This document shows, one piece after another, positions 18,610 through 28,136 of a stretch of 64,000 bases of DNA. The translations under genes and the position numbers were made by a program. The notes below the pieces were generated by a model. The model ran no database searches. It saw only the letters and a list, made by a program, of their open reading frames with translations, and was not told the DNA's origin. Every line of letters starts with the position of its first letter. The stretch's first letter is position 1. Source of the DNA: Prochlorococcus marinus CUG1417 (GTDB lineage Bacteria > Cyanobacteriota > Cyanobacteriia > PCC-6307 > Cyanobiaceae); contig NZ_JAAORN010000001.1 in NCBI RefSeq assembly GCF_017695975.1, positions 434,001-498,000 of the forward strand, read 5' to 3'.

Positions 18610-18662
18610 ATTTAAGTAATTATAAGCGTCTTTGTGACCAATAAGTTGATTAATTTACAACT

Positions 18663-19133
18663 TTATCGATCAAAGCGTTGTTTTACGCGAGTAGCTTTTC
18701 CTACTCTATCTCTTAGATAGAATAACTTAGCTCTTCTTACTTTACCTCTACGTTCAACTTTTAGAGAGGCAACTTGTGGACTATGTAGCATAAATACTCT
18801 TTCAACACCAATGCCCTGAAAAATTCTTCTAACTGTAATAGTCTGGTTAATACCTCCATGCCTTTTTGCGATGACAACACCTTCATAAGGTTGGACTCTT
18901 TCCTTATTACCTTCTGTAATTTTTACTCCAACTTTAACAGTGTCCCCAACATAAATTTCAGGTAATTCTTTTTTTAATTGTGCATTTTCAAATTCCTCAA
19001 TAAGATTTGAGGCGCTTAAGGTTCGCGAAGTTTCAGAAACCATTTTTTCTACTTTTTGTTCAACTTCTACATCAACTGATGCGTCAGCTTCAATACTGGT
19101 TTCTAATTCCTTCTCTTGTTTCTCTTTGGCCAT
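18663..19133 (-). CDS. rplS: 50S ribosomal protein L19
   Basis: L19 sits at the interface of the ribosomal subunits. The 156-residue protein has a canonical core from about residue 45 ([59 protein letters not shown]-like [16 protein letters not shown]). An acidic N-terminal extension of about 40 residues ([13 protein letters not shown]) is absent from enterobacterial L19 (about 115 residues). ATG start at 19133. Confidence 0.96.
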   Translation of the reverse strand: MAKEKQEKELETSIEADASVDVEVEQKVEKMVSETSRTLSASNLIEEFENAQLKKELPEIYVGDTVKVGVKITEGNKERVQPYEGVVIAKRHGGINQTITVRRIFQGIGVERVFMLHSPQVASLKVERRGKVRRAKLFYLRDRVGKATRVKQRFDR

Positions 19134-19165
19134 TTTGGTCTTTTTTATCCTACAAGTTCTATATC

Positions 19166-19474
19166 TTAACCTTTTGACTCGCCTTTAGTAACCTTTTTGG
19201 TAAATGAAATTGTTTTTGAAAACATTTGGAATCCCGTTATGAGCATCCATAAAACTCCAAGGGAATTCAATATTACATATATTAATTCTCCATTATCTCC
19301 AAGCCACTCGCCCTCATGAAGAGACATTAACCAATGAACTTTTTCTCTAGGGTAACCTAATAAATCCTTTGAAATTCTATAAAGAAGACCGGTAATTGAA
19401 GATATTAGTAATGGAAGAAAAACCCAAGGCGCCAAAGCTTTATGAAATTGCCTAGAATTAGATAAAAATTTCAT
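19166..19474 (-). CDS. short PepSY-type membrane protein, unknown
   Basis: The 102-residue protein has two hydrophobic helices, about residues 15-35 ([20 protein letters not shown]) and 64-85, joined by a loop with [14 protein letters not shown]. The first helix plus the HEG loop resembles the PepSY-associated TM family found in iron-uptake reductases and peptidase regulators, but it is far shorter than full PepSY_TM proteins. It is probably a conserved cyanobacterial variant. It lies 32 bases upstream of rplS on the same strand. Confidence 0.7.
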   Translation of the reverse strand: MKFLSNSRQFHKALAPWVFLPLLISSITGLLYRISKDLLGYPREKVHWLMSLHEGEWLGDNGELIYVILNSLGVLWMLITGFQMFSKTISFTKKVTKGESKG

Positions 19475-19562
19475 TCCTGTAACCCATTGTTGATAGATTT
19501 AAGATAGCCAAGACCGTAATGGCTATTTTGATGATATTTAACTATTACTATTATTTATTCCA

Positions 19563-20402
19563 ATGAAACATTTCGCAGATCTTTTATTAAATAAAAATAA
19601 TTCCAAAACTAATGATCAAGTACCTTTTATTCAGAGGAGAAGAGGGATTGAAATAAAGTCTGCGCGTGAAATAAATTTGATGAAAAAATCAAGCAGGATA
19701 GTCGCAACAGTTCTTAGGGAGATAAAAGATTTAATCAAACCTGGAATGAGTACTCAAGAATTAGATGATTTCGCAGAAAAGAGGATAAGAAGTTTTGGAG
19801 CTGTGCCAAGTTTTAAAGGCTACCATGGTTTCCCTTCTAGTATTTGTTCAAGTATTAATAATGAGGTTGTTCATGGAATTCCAAGTAAAAATAAAATAAT
19901 TAAAAATGGTGATCTAGTAAAAATTGATACTGGGGCCTATTTAAATGGCTTCCACGGCGATAGTTGTATATCAATTTGTGTAGGAGAAGTTAGTTCAAAG
20001 GCTCAAAATCTTAGCGATGTAGCATTTAAAGCCTTGTATGCGGGGCTTTCGAAAATTAAGGCAGGGAATACACTTCTTGATGTGGCTGGGGAAATTGAAG
20101 ATGTCGTTATAAAAAATGGGTTTAGCGTTGTTGAAGATTACACAGGCCATGGAGTGGGAAGAAATCTTCACGAAGAACCCTCAGTATTTAATTTTCGGAC
20201 TAAAGAATTGCCTAACGTAGTCTTGCGAGAAGGAATGACATTAGCTGTGGAACCAATTGTTAACGAGGGGACTAAATTTTGTAAAACATTAAATGATAAA
20301 TGGACTGTAATAACTAAAGATGGAAAATTATCAGCCCAATGGGAGCATACAATAGTTGTTCTAAAAGATGGTATTGAAATTTTGACAGATAGAGATTTCT
20401 AG
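19563..20402 (+). CDS. map: methionine aminopeptidase, type I
   Basis: Map removes the initiator Met from new proteins. The 279-residue enzyme has all five metal ligands: Asp in KIDTGAYLNGFHGDSC (two Asp), His in GHGVGRNLHEEPSV, Glu in TLAVEPIV and Glu in WEHTIVV, plus the substrate His in VVHGIPSKN. About 30 residues precede the core (MKHFADLLLNKNNSKTNDQ), a little longer than E. coli Map; this tail has no zinc-finger cysteines. Start ATG at 19563. Confidence 0.96.
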   Translation: MKHFADLLLNKNNSKTNDQVPFIQRRRGIEIKSAREINLMKKSSRIVATVLREIKDLIKPGMSTQELDDFAEKRIRSFGAVPSFKGYHGFPSSICSSINNEVVHGIPSKNKIIKNGDLVKIDTGAYLNGFHGDSCISICVGEVSSKAQNLSDVAFKALYAGLSKIKAGNTLLDVAGEIEDVVIKNGFSVVEDYTGHGVGRNLHEEPSVFNFRTKELPNVVLREGMTLAVEPIVNEGTKFCKTLNDKWTVITKDGKLSAQWEHTIVVLKDGIEILTDRDF

Positions 20403-20405
20403 AAA

Positions 20406-21125
20406 CTAAGATTTGTATCTAAAGATAATTTGGCAATACAAAAAGTTAAAAAATTCTTTCAGAGGGAAAAGCAGATAAGTTAAAGGGTTTGGACTAATTA
20501 TTATTAAATAATTTTTTGAATTAGCTAATTCAATAATTTTCTTAGACACAAATTTTGGACTCATAATTCCGATAGGATTTAGTTCCGATTTAAAGGGACC
20601 TAAGATTATTTTTTTAATTATTAATTTTTTCTTTGTATTTTTTCCCAGAAGATTTTTTTTGAAAGAAACTAATTTACCAATAAGGGATTTACTAATCTCA
20701 TATGAAGGATTTAGGGCTGGCAATATTTCTGCCTCTGATGTGTTTATCCAAATCTCTTTTCTTATAAGTGAATCATTGGTTAGAGCAATATCTTCAAACA
20801 AATTTAAAAATTTGAATTTGCTTAATGCATTTATTTCTATTGAGTTTTCATAATTGGAATTTTCTCTACTCAAATCATAGATACCATGATTCAAAATTAA
20901 AATGTCTATTTTTTCTAATTGTTTTTTTAATGAAGACTCCTTCCCACACTCCCATTTAATCCATTCATTTGGAGATTCAAGATTTATTTTATAATTAGTT
21001 TTACTATGAGTAAATCCAATCACTTTATATCCTTTTTGACGAAACAACTTTGTTAATTCTTTTCCTAACGCACCTGAGGCTCCAGTTATACCTATAGTCT
21101 TTTCGTTTTTTGTTGAATTTATCAT
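20406..21125 (-). CDS. short-chain dehydrogenase/reductase family protein
   Basis: The 239-residue protein has the SDR cofactor loop TIGITGASGALGKEL (residues 11-25), LILNHGIYD in the NNAG position, a Ser in WINTSEAE and the YEISKSL Tyr-Lys pair near residue 140. The C-terminal part is hydrophobic (YLIIISPNPLTYLLFPLKEFF) and may touch a membrane. It resembles the SDR half of cyanobacterial desaturase/SDR two-part proteins, but no desaturase is fused here. Substrate unknown. It ends three bases from the convergent map gene. Confidence 0.8.
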   Translation of the reverse strand: MINSTKNEKTIGITGASGALGKELTKLFRQKGYKVIGFTHSKTNYKINLESPNEWIKWECGKESSLKKQLEKIDILILNHGIYDLSRENSNYENSIEINALSKFKFLNLFEDIALTNDSLIRKEIWINTSEAEILPALNPSYEISKSLIGKLVSFKKNLLGKNTKKKLIIKKIILGPFKSELNPIGIMSPKFVSKKIIELANSKNYLIIISPNPLTYLLFPLKEFFNFLYCQIIFRYKS

Positions 21126-21282
21126 TTTGCTTGATTTTTATGAGATACCAAAGAATTAAAATAAATTTACCAAAAAAAAGAGTAATTATTTTCTTATTTG
21201 ATTAGAACTCATAAATAAATATTTGTTTAGTGCTGAAAAAAATATTATCTTAAACCTATCAATAAATAATTTTACTAAATTT

Positions 21283-22392
21283 ATGAGCGATATATTATTA
21301 ATTGGTTCATGTGAGCCATTTAGTGGTAAGTCTGCAATGGTTCTTGGGATAGCGAAAAAACTTTTACAAAAGAAAAAAAAAGTAAGAATAGGAAAACCGC
21401 TAGCAACATGTATTGAACTTACAAATCTTCCTTCAATGTCTTATGAAGGATTAATAGATGATGATGTTAAGTTTATTGGATCTACATTAAATATCGAAGA
21501 GGAGAATTTAATTTCTTCAGTAGGATTGTTGGATAATATATCAGCTGAAAAAAGAATCTTCAATAAAGACTTACTCCCAGGCAAAGGTTTTGATCAGATT
21601 GAAGGATTGGTTAATGATGATTTTGAAGGTCTAAATATTTTAGAGGCAGCTGGAAGTCTTCATGAAGGTATGATTTATGGATTAAGTCTCCCACAATTAG
21701 CAAAGGATTTAGATGCGAATGTTTTAATTGTGAATTTATGGGAAGATTGTAAAAGTGTGGATGCATTACTTGATGCGAAAAAACAATTAGGTGAGAAACT
21801 GGCTGGAGTTGTATTGAACGGAGTTTTGCCGCAAGAAGTAGAAAAAGTGAAAAATGAAATAATACCTTCCCTTAAAAATCTTGATATTGAAGTGTTTGGG
21901 GTGATGCCTAAATCACCACTTCTTCGAAGTGTCACCGTCGGTGAGCTTGTAAGAAGACTAGATGCCCAAGTAATTTGTTGCCCCGAAAAAGATCAATTAC
22001 TTGTCGAAACATTAAGTATTGGTGCGATGGGAGTGAATTCTGCAATGGAATTTTTCAGAAGAAGACGAAATATGGCTGTAGTTACTGGAGCTGATAGAAC
22101 TGATATACAACTTGCTGCTTTGGAGGCTTCGACTCAATGCCTAATTTTAACTGGTTTAGGAGACCCTTTGTCACAATTGATTCATAGAGCAGAGGAATTG
22201 GAGGTGCCAATTTTAAAGGTTGAATTAGATACTCTTTCTTCAGTAGAAATTATTGAACAAGCTTTTGGTCATGTCAGGATACATGAATCTATAAAGGCTT
22301 CTTATGCTATTCAATTAGTTCAAGAGCATGTAAATCTAAAAAGAATTCTCGAAAAGATAGATTTTCCCTGCAATTTTTCAGATAAATGCTAA
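21283..22392 (+). CDS. P-loop/DRTGG-domain protein (BioD-like plus DRTGG), Pta-related
   Basis: The protein (370 residues from ATG 21283) has a BioD-like P-loop domain, MSDILLIGSCEPFSGKSAMV, and a C-terminal DRTGG domain with VTGADRTDIQLAALEAST near residue 270. This is the N-terminal architecture of long phosphotransacetylases without the acyltransferase domain, and probably serves sensing or regulation rather than acetyl-phosphate synthesis. A TTG at 21223 would add 20 residues before the conserved start, so I prefer the ATG. The DprA/LOG-like gene follows 25 bases later. Confidence 0.82.
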   Translation: MSDILLIGSCEPFSGKSAMVLGIAKKLLQKKKKVRIGKPLATCIELTNLPSMSYEGLIDDDVKFIGSTLNIEEENLISSVGLLDNISAEKRIFNKDLLPGKGFDQIEGLVNDDFEGLNILEAAGSLHEGMIYGLSLPQLAKDLDANVLIVNLWEDCKSVDALLDAKKQLGEKLAGVVLNGVLPQEVEKVKNEIIPSLKNLDIEVFGVMPKSPLLRSVTVGELVRRLDAQVICCPEKDQLLVETLSIGAMGVNSAMEFFRRRRNMAVVTGADRTDIQLAALEASTQCLILTGLGDPLSQLIHRAEELEVPILKVELDTLSSVEIIEQAFGHVRIHESIKASYAIQLVQEHVNLKRILEKIDFPCNFSDKC

Positions 22393-22417
22393 TTTCAAAT
22401 ATAGGAACTTTATTATT

Positions 22418-22930
22418 TTGAGTCGCTCTTTAGATCTACCTTCAGCTGAAGGCGTTGATGCCTTAGCTCAAGAACTTGCAAAACTCCAAGACAATGGAAA
22501 AAGGAGAATTGCTTTTTTAGGAAGTAGGCATGTACCGGTTGTCGATATACACTTAATTGAGTTGATAGCAAGGTCGTTAGCAGAGGAAGGACATAATATC
22601 CTGACTTCTGGATCCCAAGGTGTCAATTCAGCTGTTATTCGAGCTGTCTTAGATATTGATCCATCATTATTAACTGTTTTATTACCACAAAGTCTTGATA
22701 GACAAATACCCGAAATAAAAGATCAACTTGAAAGGGTTATGCATTTGGTTGAAAAAAGCGAAAATGATGAATTGCCTTTGCCACTTGCAAGTAGTCTTTG
22801 TAATCAAGAAATTATTACTAGGTGTGATCAATTAATATGCTTTGCTTTTCACGATAGTGAAACTTTGCTAAATAGTTGTAGATGCGCTGAAGAAATGGGG
22901 AAAGTGGTTAGTTTGTTATTTTTTGATTAA
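22418..22930 (+). CDS. Rossmann-fold protein, DprA/LOG-like, unknown function
   Basis: The 170-residue protein uses a TTG start. Its core, KRRIAFLGSRHVPVVDIHLI then AEEGHNILTSGSQGVNSAV, has the GSR and SGxxxGVNxA patterns of the DprA/LOG nucleotide-binding fold, and LLTVLLPQSLDRQ fits the next strand. It is shorter than DprA and lacks its other domains, so a role in DNA uptake should not be assumed. It follows the DRTGG-domain gene by 25 bases and may be cotranscribed. An alternative view is a stand-alone nucleotide-sensing protein. Confidence 0.75.
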   Translation: MSRSLDLPSAEGVDALAQELAKLQDNGKRRIAFLGSRHVPVVDIHLIELIARSLAEEGHNILTSGSQGVNSAVIRAVLDIDPSLLTVLLPQSLDRQIPEIKDQLERVMHLVEKSENDELPLPLASSLCNQEIITRCDQLICFAFHDSETLLNSCRCAEEMGKVVSLLFFD

Positions 22931-22996
22931 ATAATCCATTTTCTTCCTATTAAAAGATGGCTTATGATAATAGTATTTAGCTTTTAATAATTTACG

Positions 22997-23494
22997 ATGG
23001 CAGAAAGTTTTTCATTCGATGTTGTTTCTGAGTTTGATAGACAGGAATTAGTCAATACTTTGGATCAAGTAAAAAGGGAAATTTCTCAGCGTTATGATCT
23101 GAAGGGCACAGACACTTCAGTTGATTTAGATGAAGAAAATATTTTTATAATTACAAATAGCGAACTTACCTTAAATGCTGTTAATGACATAATTAGACAA
23201 AAGGCTACAAAAAGAAACTTATCTTTAAAAATATTTGATTATGGCGAAATTGAAATGGTTAGTGGTAATAAGGTAAAACAGTCAATTTTATTAAAACATG
23301 GAATAAAACAAGAAATTGCAAAAAAAATCAGTAAAAATATTAGAGATCAAATAAAAAAAATTAATGTCAACATCAACGGTGAAACCCTCAGAGTTGCCAG
23401 TAAGAGCAAGAATGACCTTCAATTAGCAATAAAGCTTCTTAGTGAGTTAGAAGAGTCTTTGAACATTCCTCTAAAAGCTAATAACTTTAGATAA
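22997..23494 (+). CDS. YajQ family nucleotide-binding protein
   Basis: The 165-residue protein starts MAESFSFDVVSEFDRQELVN, followed by EISQRYDLKGTDTSVDLDEE and HGIKQEIAKKISKNIRDQ, which are the conserved parts of YajQ/UPF0234. The family has two ferredoxin-like halves and binds nucleotides; cyclic-di-GMP binding is reported for some members. No signal peptide or membrane segment. A 66-base gap separates it from the gene upstream, and a 69-residue gene follows 26 bases later. Confidence 0.93.
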   Translation: MAESFSFDVVSEFDRQELVNTLDQVKREISQRYDLKGTDTSVDLDEENIFIITNSELTLNAVNDIIRQKATKRNLSLKIFDYGEIEMVSGNKVKQSILLKHGIKQEIAKKISKNIRDQIKKINVNINGETLRVASKSKNDLQLAIKLLSELEESLNIPLKANNFR

Positions 23495-23520
23495 AATCTT
23501 TAGAGAGATTATTTTAAAAT

Positions 23521-23730
23521 ATGGCAGATCATTCAGAATCTCTCATTAAATCATTGATTAAGAAAGTAAAAAAATACCCTCGATTTTCTAAAGAAGAAAT
23601 AGAGAAATTTTGTTGGATGGCAGTACATGAGCATAAGCATGGTGTCTTACCTTCAGAATATGACATTAGGGAGATAGATGAGGACCTTTATTTAGAACTT
23701 TTGAAAGAATTTAAATCAAATATCCATTAA
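23521..23730 (+). CDS. small hypothetical protein (69 aa)
   Basis: This 69-residue soluble, charged protein (MADHSESLIKSLIKKVKKYP) has one distinctive segment, KEEIEKFCWMAVHEHKHGVL, where His and Cys cluster, but no recognisable fold or metal motif. It starts with ATG 26 bases after the YajQ gene, same strand, so the two are probably cotranscribed. I do not recognise a family. Composition matches its neighbours, so I see no sign of transfer. Confidence 0.7.
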   Translation: MADHSESLIKSLIKKVKKYPRFSKEEIEKFCWMAVHEHKHGVLPSEYDIREIDEDLYLELLKEFKSNIH

Positions 23731-23839
23731 AAAATATTTATATTTCTATTTACAATTATTAAAAAAATATTTTAATTAAATGCCTTATTAATGCACTAAT
23801 TAATCTATTTAAATATGATTAACTAAAAGAAAAAATTTA

Positions 23840-24643
23840 ATGTCAACATCCTTTAAAAATGTCACGCCAACAGGCCCAGGTGGTACAGCAACATTATTAA
23901 TTGTATTGTCTTTTACTGGCTTTCTTTTGCTCACGCAGTCTCTCTTTGTTGTTCCGTCTGGACAAGTTGCAGTTGTTACAACCTTAGGCAAAGTTAGTGG
24001 CCCCTCTAGGAGAGCTGGTTTAAACTTCAAACTCCCATTCATTCAGTCTGTATATCCATTTGATATAAAAACTCAAGTTCAACCCGAAAAATTTGAAACT
24101 TTAACTAAAGATCTTCAAGTTATTAGGGCTACAGCTACTGTTAAGTATTCAGTAAAACCTAACGAAGCAGGAAGGATCTTCGCAACAATTGCAAGTAGAA
24201 ATAGCGATGTTTATCAAAAAATTGTTCAGCCATCTTTACTAAAAGCTCTAAAATCAGTTTTTTCTCAATATGAGTTAGAAACAATTGCTACTGAATTTGC
24301 AGTAATTTCTGAAAAAGTAGGAGATACCGTTGCACAAGAACTAAATTCATTCGATTATGTAGATGTAAAAAGTTTAGATCTTACTGGACTAGAGATTGCT
24401 GAAGAATATAGAGCGGCCATTGAACAAAAGCAAATAGCTGGTCAACAATTACTGAGAGCAAAGACGGAAGTTGAAATTGCGGAGCAAGAAGCTCTTAGAT
24501 ATGAGACATTGAATAGAAGCTTAGACGATCAGGTACTTTTTAAATTATTTCTCGACAAATGGGATGGTAGTACGCAAGTTGTTCCTGGTCTGCCTGGTTC
24601 AGAAGGAGGTTCTCCTCCAGTAATAGTTGGTGGTAGAAGATAA
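23840..24643 (+). CDS. prohibitin-like SPFH domain protein
   Basis: The 267-residue protein has one N-terminal membrane helix (about residues 17-38, LLIVLSFTGFLLLTQSLFVV), then an SPFH domain (VPSGQVAVVTTLGKVSGPSRRAGLNFKLPF) and a helical stretch with AAIEQKQIAGQQLLRAKTEVEIAEQEA, the C-terminal coiled coil of prohibitins. Such proteins form large membrane rings that modulate proteases such as FtsH; here that is by homology. The tail PGLPGSEGGSPPVIVGG is low complexity. It converges on hemL. Confidence 0.9.
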   Translation: MSTSFKNVTPTGPGGTATLLIVLSFTGFLLLTQSLFVVPSGQVAVVTTLGKVSGPSRRAGLNFKLPFIQSVYPFDIKTQVQPEKFETLTKDLQVIRATATVKYSVKPNEAGRIFATIASRNSDVYQKIVQPSLLKALKSVFSQYELETIATEFAVISEKVGDTVAQELNSFDYVDVKSLDLTGLEIAEEYRAAIEQKQIAGQQLLRAKTEVEIAEQEALRYETLNRSLDDQVLFKLFLDKWDGSTQVVPGLPGSEGGSPPVIVGGRR

Positions 24644-24677
24644 TTACATAAAACAAATTTTCAATTCTAGTCAGGCA

Positions 24678-24711
24678 TTTACTTATTCTTCTTAAACTTG
24701 GGATAAGTAAA
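24678..24711. terminator. possible shared terminator hairpin, SPFH gene / hemL
   Basis: TTTACTTAT (24678-24686) and ATAAGTAAA (24703-24711) are exact reverse complements, 16 bases apart, in the gap where the SPFH gene and hemL converge. The stem is AT-rich and the loop long, and no clean T tract follows, so the call rests mainly on position. Weak. Confidence 0.35.
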
Positions 24712-24714
24712 CGA

Positions 24715-26016
24715 TTAACCTTTAATTGCATTAAATGATTGATCAAAAGCTTCGATAGTTTTATCAATTTCTTCTTCGCTATGAGCTAGTGACGTGAAAC
24801 CAGCTTCAAAAGGACTAGGTGCTAGGTAAATACCTCGTTGAAGCATCTCTCTATGCAACTTGCCAAACAGTTCAGTATTATTAGTTTTTGCTTCATCGAA
24901 ATTCCTTACTGGTCCATCACATAAGAAAAATCCAAACATAGCACTTACACTTCCACCGTTGATGGCGATACCATTATTTTCCGCAGACTGAATTATACCT
25001 TCAATCAATCTAGAAGTTGTTGAATCTAGTTTATCGTAAGTACCTTCTTGTTTAAGAAGTTCAAGAGTTTTTATTCCAGCAGTCATTGCAAGTGGGTTTC
25101 CGCTTAAAGTACCTGCCTGGTAGACGGGTCCTGATGGCGCTATCATTGACATTATTTCTTTCTTGCCTCCATAAGCTCCAACAGGTAGGCCTCCCCCAAT
25201 TACTTTCCCAAGTGTAGTTAAATCAGGAGTTACCCCAAATTTCTCTTGAGCTCCTCCATAACTTATTCTGAATCCGGTCATTACTTCGTCAAAAACTAAT
25301 AAGGATCCATTTTCAGTAGTTAATTCTCTTAATCCTTCCAAGAATCCAGGTTCTGGAGTAATAAAACCAGCATTACCAACAATAGGCTCAAGAATCACTC
25401 CCGAAATTGCATCAGGATTTTCAGAAAATAATTTTTTTACAGCTTCAAGATCATTGTAGGGAGCAGTAAGAGTATTGGCTGTTGTTGTTCTTGGAACTCC
25501 TGGAGAATCTGGTAAACCTAAAGTGGCCACACCTGATCCGGCTTTCACCAAAAACATATCAGCATGACCGTGGTAGCAACCGTCAAATTTAATAACTTTA
25601 TCTCTTCCAGTAAATGCTCTCATAAGCCTCAAAACAGCCATACAGGCTTCCGTTCCACTATTAACAAATCTAACCATTTCTACAGATGGGACTGCATCTA
25701 TTACCATTTCAGCAAGTATATTCTCTAAAACGCATGGAGCTCCAAAGCTAGTCCCTTTTTCAATTGCTTCTTGTAGTGCTGTTGTAACTTCAGGATGGGC
25801 ATGTCCACATATAGCTGGCCCCCAACTCCCTATATAATCAATATATCTATTTCCATCAATATCCCAAGCATAGGGCCCTTTTACTCTATCAAAAACAATT
25901 GGCTGACTTCCTACAGATTTAAAAGCCCTTACAGGAGAGCTAACCCCTCCAGGCATTAATTCTTGGGCGGCAGAGAAAATTTCTTTAGATTTGGTGTAAT
26001 TTAATATGTCAGTCAC
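24715..26016 (-). CDS. hemL: glutamate-1-semialdehyde 2,1-aminomutase
   Basis: HemL converts glutamate-1-semialdehyde to 5-aminolevulinate, the first committed tetrapyrrole precursor, using PLP. The 433-residue protein shows the family opening [38 protein letters not shown], the cofactor Asp in [12 protein letters not shown] near residue 242 and the PLP Lys in [17 protein letters not shown] near residue 269. Length matches. ATG start at 26016. With gltX, hemC and hemH it makes this window rich in haem and chlorophyll supply. Confidence 0.97.
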   Translation of the reverse strand: MTDILNYTKSKEIFSAAQELMPGGVSSPVRAFKSVGSQPIVFDRVKGPYAWDIDGNRYIDYIGSWGPAICGHAHPEVTTALQEAIEKGTSFGAPCVLENILAEMVIDAVPSVEMVRFVNSGTEACMAVLRLMRAFTGRDKVIKFDGCYHGHADMFLVKAGSGVATLGLPDSPGVPRTTTANTLTAPYNDLEAVKKLFSENPDAISGVILEPIVGNAGFITPEPGFLEGLRELTTENGSLLVFDEVMTGFRISYGGAQEKFGVTPDLTTLGKVIGGGLPVGAYGGKKEIMSMIAPSGPVYQAGTLSGNPLAMTAGIKTLELLKQEGTYDKLDSTTSRLIEGIIQSAENNGIAINGGSVSAMFGFFLCDGPVRNFDEAKTNNTELFGKLHREMLQRGIYLAPSPFEAGFTSLAHSEEEIDKTIEAFDQSFNAIKG

Positions 26017-26242
26017 AATTTAACTAGATGATACTTTGAGAAAAATCTTGTCATGTTCTAAATTAGAAATAAGTAAAAAATTTGTCAATCAGATTGAAAT
26101 TCTACATTATGATATTTTTATTGCGATAGTCTGGATTGTAAATTATTAATTTTTAGGAAATCATGATAGAAAATCAAAGTTTCTTAGATAACTCTTTATT
26201 AATAAGCGTTTTCAGGAATTAAAGTAATTTAATTTTCATTAT

Positions 26243-27088
26243 TTATATTTCTAAAAAATCATCCTCATCATCAAAAAAATCTACATTTATGTCGTTCAAG
26301 TTAAGATCAATCATTACTGGGGCATGATCACTTGGACGTAAATTCCCTCTAGGTGAGCTGTCTATGACACAACTTTTAAGTTTTGATGACAGCTCTTTGC
26401 TGATATAGATATGGTCTATTCTCCAACCTTTGTTTAATTCATATGCGTTATTACGGTAATCCCACCAACTCCAATGACCAGTGTTTTTTTCAAAAATCCT
26501 AAATGAATCTATTAATCTCTCTTTCAGAACATTATTTAGTGCATTTCTCTCTATCTCAGACGCCATTATGCCTCCTTCATATTTATTTGGATCATGAATA
26601 TCCAACTTAGAAGGAGCTACATTAAAATCGCCCATAAGACAAATTAATTCTTCTTTTTTTTCTTGCTCATCTAAAAAAGAAGCTAAACAATTTAACCAAT
26701 TAATTTTGTATTCGAACTTATTAGATTCAAGAGAAGATCCATTTGGTACATAGACATTTATGATCTTAATTCCATTAATATCAGCAGAAATCAATCTTTT
26801 TTGTTCAAGGAAAATTTCGATGTTTTGATCAGATTCGATACAGCCGTAGAATCCTTTTTTAACATTTTCTAATTTTATTTTAGAAATAATAGCAACACCA
26901 TTATATGATTTTTGCCCGTAAACCTCCACTGAGTAGCCTAATTTTTCAAAGGGTTCAATTGGGAAACTATCATCCATCACTTTTGTTTCCTGTAAACATA
27001 GAACATCAGGATTGACTTGATTCATCCAATCTATTATTTGTGAAAGTCTGGATCTGATAGAGTTAACATTCCAAGTCGCTATTAACAA
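26243..27088 (-). CDS. xth: exodeoxyribonuclease III (AP endonuclease)
   Basis: Xth cuts DNA at abasic sites in base-excision repair. The 281-residue protein begins MLIATWNVNSIRSRLSQIIDW (first codon TTG), then has CLQETKVMD with the metal Glu, GYSVEVYGQKSYNGVAI, LMGDFNVAPSKLDI, WSWWDYRNNAYELNKGWRIDHI and SDHAPVMIDL with the catalytic Asp-His. All match the ExoIII family. The acidic tail FFDDEDDFLEI is unusual. It is divergent to a small secreted-protein gene from almost the same base. Confidence 0.95.
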   Translation of the reverse strand: MLIATWNVNSIRSRLSQIIDWMNQVNPDVLCLQETKVMDDSFPIEPFEKLGYSVEVYGQKSYNGVAIISKIKLENVKKGFYGCIESDQNIEIFLEQKRLISADINGIKIINVYVPNGSSLESNKFEYKINWLNCLASFLDEQEKKEELICLMGDFNVAPSKLDIHDPNKYEGGIMASEIERNALNNVLKERLIDSFRIFEKNTGHWSWWDYRNNAYELNKGWRIDHIYISKELSSKLKSCVIDSSPRGNLRPSDHAPVMIDLNLNDINVDFFDDEDDFLEI

Positions 27089-27160
27089 TTGTCTACCAAG
27101 TTATGTAAGATTAAATTAGCAAAAACTTTTCACATTAAATATTCTTTGAAATTAAATAAA

Positions 27161-27457
27161 ATGAAAAATTACTTTTGCAAAAACTTTTCTAAGTCTTTTA
27201 CTTTAGTAATTTTTTTTATTTCTTTAGTCTCCTTAAGAGGTGATTTAATAAGTGCTGAATATTTATTTGAAGAATTAGAAATCGATAGTTCAACTAAAAC
27301 AAATGAGAATAGTTCAGGTATTCCAAGCAATCCATTTGAAATTATGGAAATAATTAGAAGACAAGTTAGTATGAATGATGCGACAAATCCTTCTGATGCT
27401 ATTGACGATGCATTAAAGTCTTTTAATGGTTTGGAGGAAAATAAGAAACTTAATTAG
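27161..27457 (+). CDS. secreted or anchored small protein, unknown (98 aa)
   Basis: From ATG 27161 the protein has a basic N-terminus (MKNYFCKNFSKSF), a hydrophobic stretch (TLVIFFISLVSLRGDLISA) consistent with a signal peptide, and a short mature part with ELEIDSSTKT and FEIMEIIRRQVSMND. A TTG at 27089 would add 24 residues ahead of the signal, so I rejected it. No metal or catalytic motif. The 27484 gene follows 26 bases later on the same strand. Family not recognised. Confidence 0.65.
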   Translation: MKNYFCKNFSKSFTLVIFFISLVSLRGDLISAEYLFEELEIDSSTKTNENSSGIPSNPFEIMEIIRRQVSMNDATNPSDAIDDALKSFNGLEENKKLN

Positions 27458-27483
27458 ATAAATTGTTATTTCAAATTTTTAAT

Positions 27484-28089
27484 ATGCTGAAAAATCCTAT
27501 CCCACAAGTTACTAATCAATTGCAGTACAGAGCAATAGGCATTGTCAATGGAAAATTTATCCCCCATGATATTGAGCAATTAAATAGAGGCCTCTTAATT
27601 GATGATGAAGGCGAAAAAATTGAAACAGTAGTTTTAGGTAAAGCATTATCACTCTTAAAAAAGCATATTGATTTAAAGAAAAATTATTATTGGATTGTTT
27701 ATCCTAAGAATAAAAATACTCAAAACTTACATTTACAGGTTGCGGGTATCTGGCATCCTTATCAACTAAATGATTTCCCAAATGATTCTCCAAAAACTAA
27801 CTTCTCAAAATTATTAGAAGAATTAGATTTAAAAGATAATTATTTTTCTGTTAGAGGAGAATTAGTTTTTGTAAATACTCAAAAAAAAGAAATTGTTATT
27901 AAAGTTTGCTCTGCTTCAAAGTTAAAGAATTTAAAAAATAAAAATTTTAAATTAGTTATTAGAGGAGAGCTTTCTCTTGAACTTCTTAATAGTTTTGTGA
28001 GTTTAGATATCATCAGAGATAAAAATGCTTTGAAATTAATCAGGTACGAAGTTATTGAAAAAAATTTTTCTGAAAAAAAAATAGAATAA
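27484..28089 (+). CDS. conserved hypothetical protein (201 aa)
   Basis: The protein (201 residues from ATG 27484; TTG 27463 is an alternative) starts MLKNPIPQVTNQLQYRAIGI and looks all-beta early on, with YYWIVYPKNKNTQNLHLQVAGIW and a later KKEIVIKVCSASKLK. The RAIGIVNGKFIP segment followed by beta strands may be an OB-like fold. I recall similar cyanobacterial hypotheticals but no assigned function. No membrane segment. larC starts 47 bases later. Confidence 0.7.
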   Translation: MLKNPIPQVTNQLQYRAIGIVNGKFIPHDIEQLNRGLLIDDEGEKIETVVLGKALSLLKKHIDLKKNYYWIVYPKNKNTQNLHLQVAGIWHPYQLNDFPNDSPKTNFSKLLEELDLKDNYFSVRGELVFVNTQKKEIVIKVCSASKLKNLKNKNFKLVIRGELSLELLNSFVSLDIIRDKNALKLIRYEVIEKNFSEKKIE

Positions 28090-28136
28090 AAGATTGATTT
28101 TTATCGTAATTTTACCAATCAAGCAATCTTAGATTT

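Noticed and set aside
26163-26222. 19-codon open frame in the gap between hemL and xth
   Set aside because: Too short, no ribosome site and no coding signature; the gap otherwise holds nothing I can identify.
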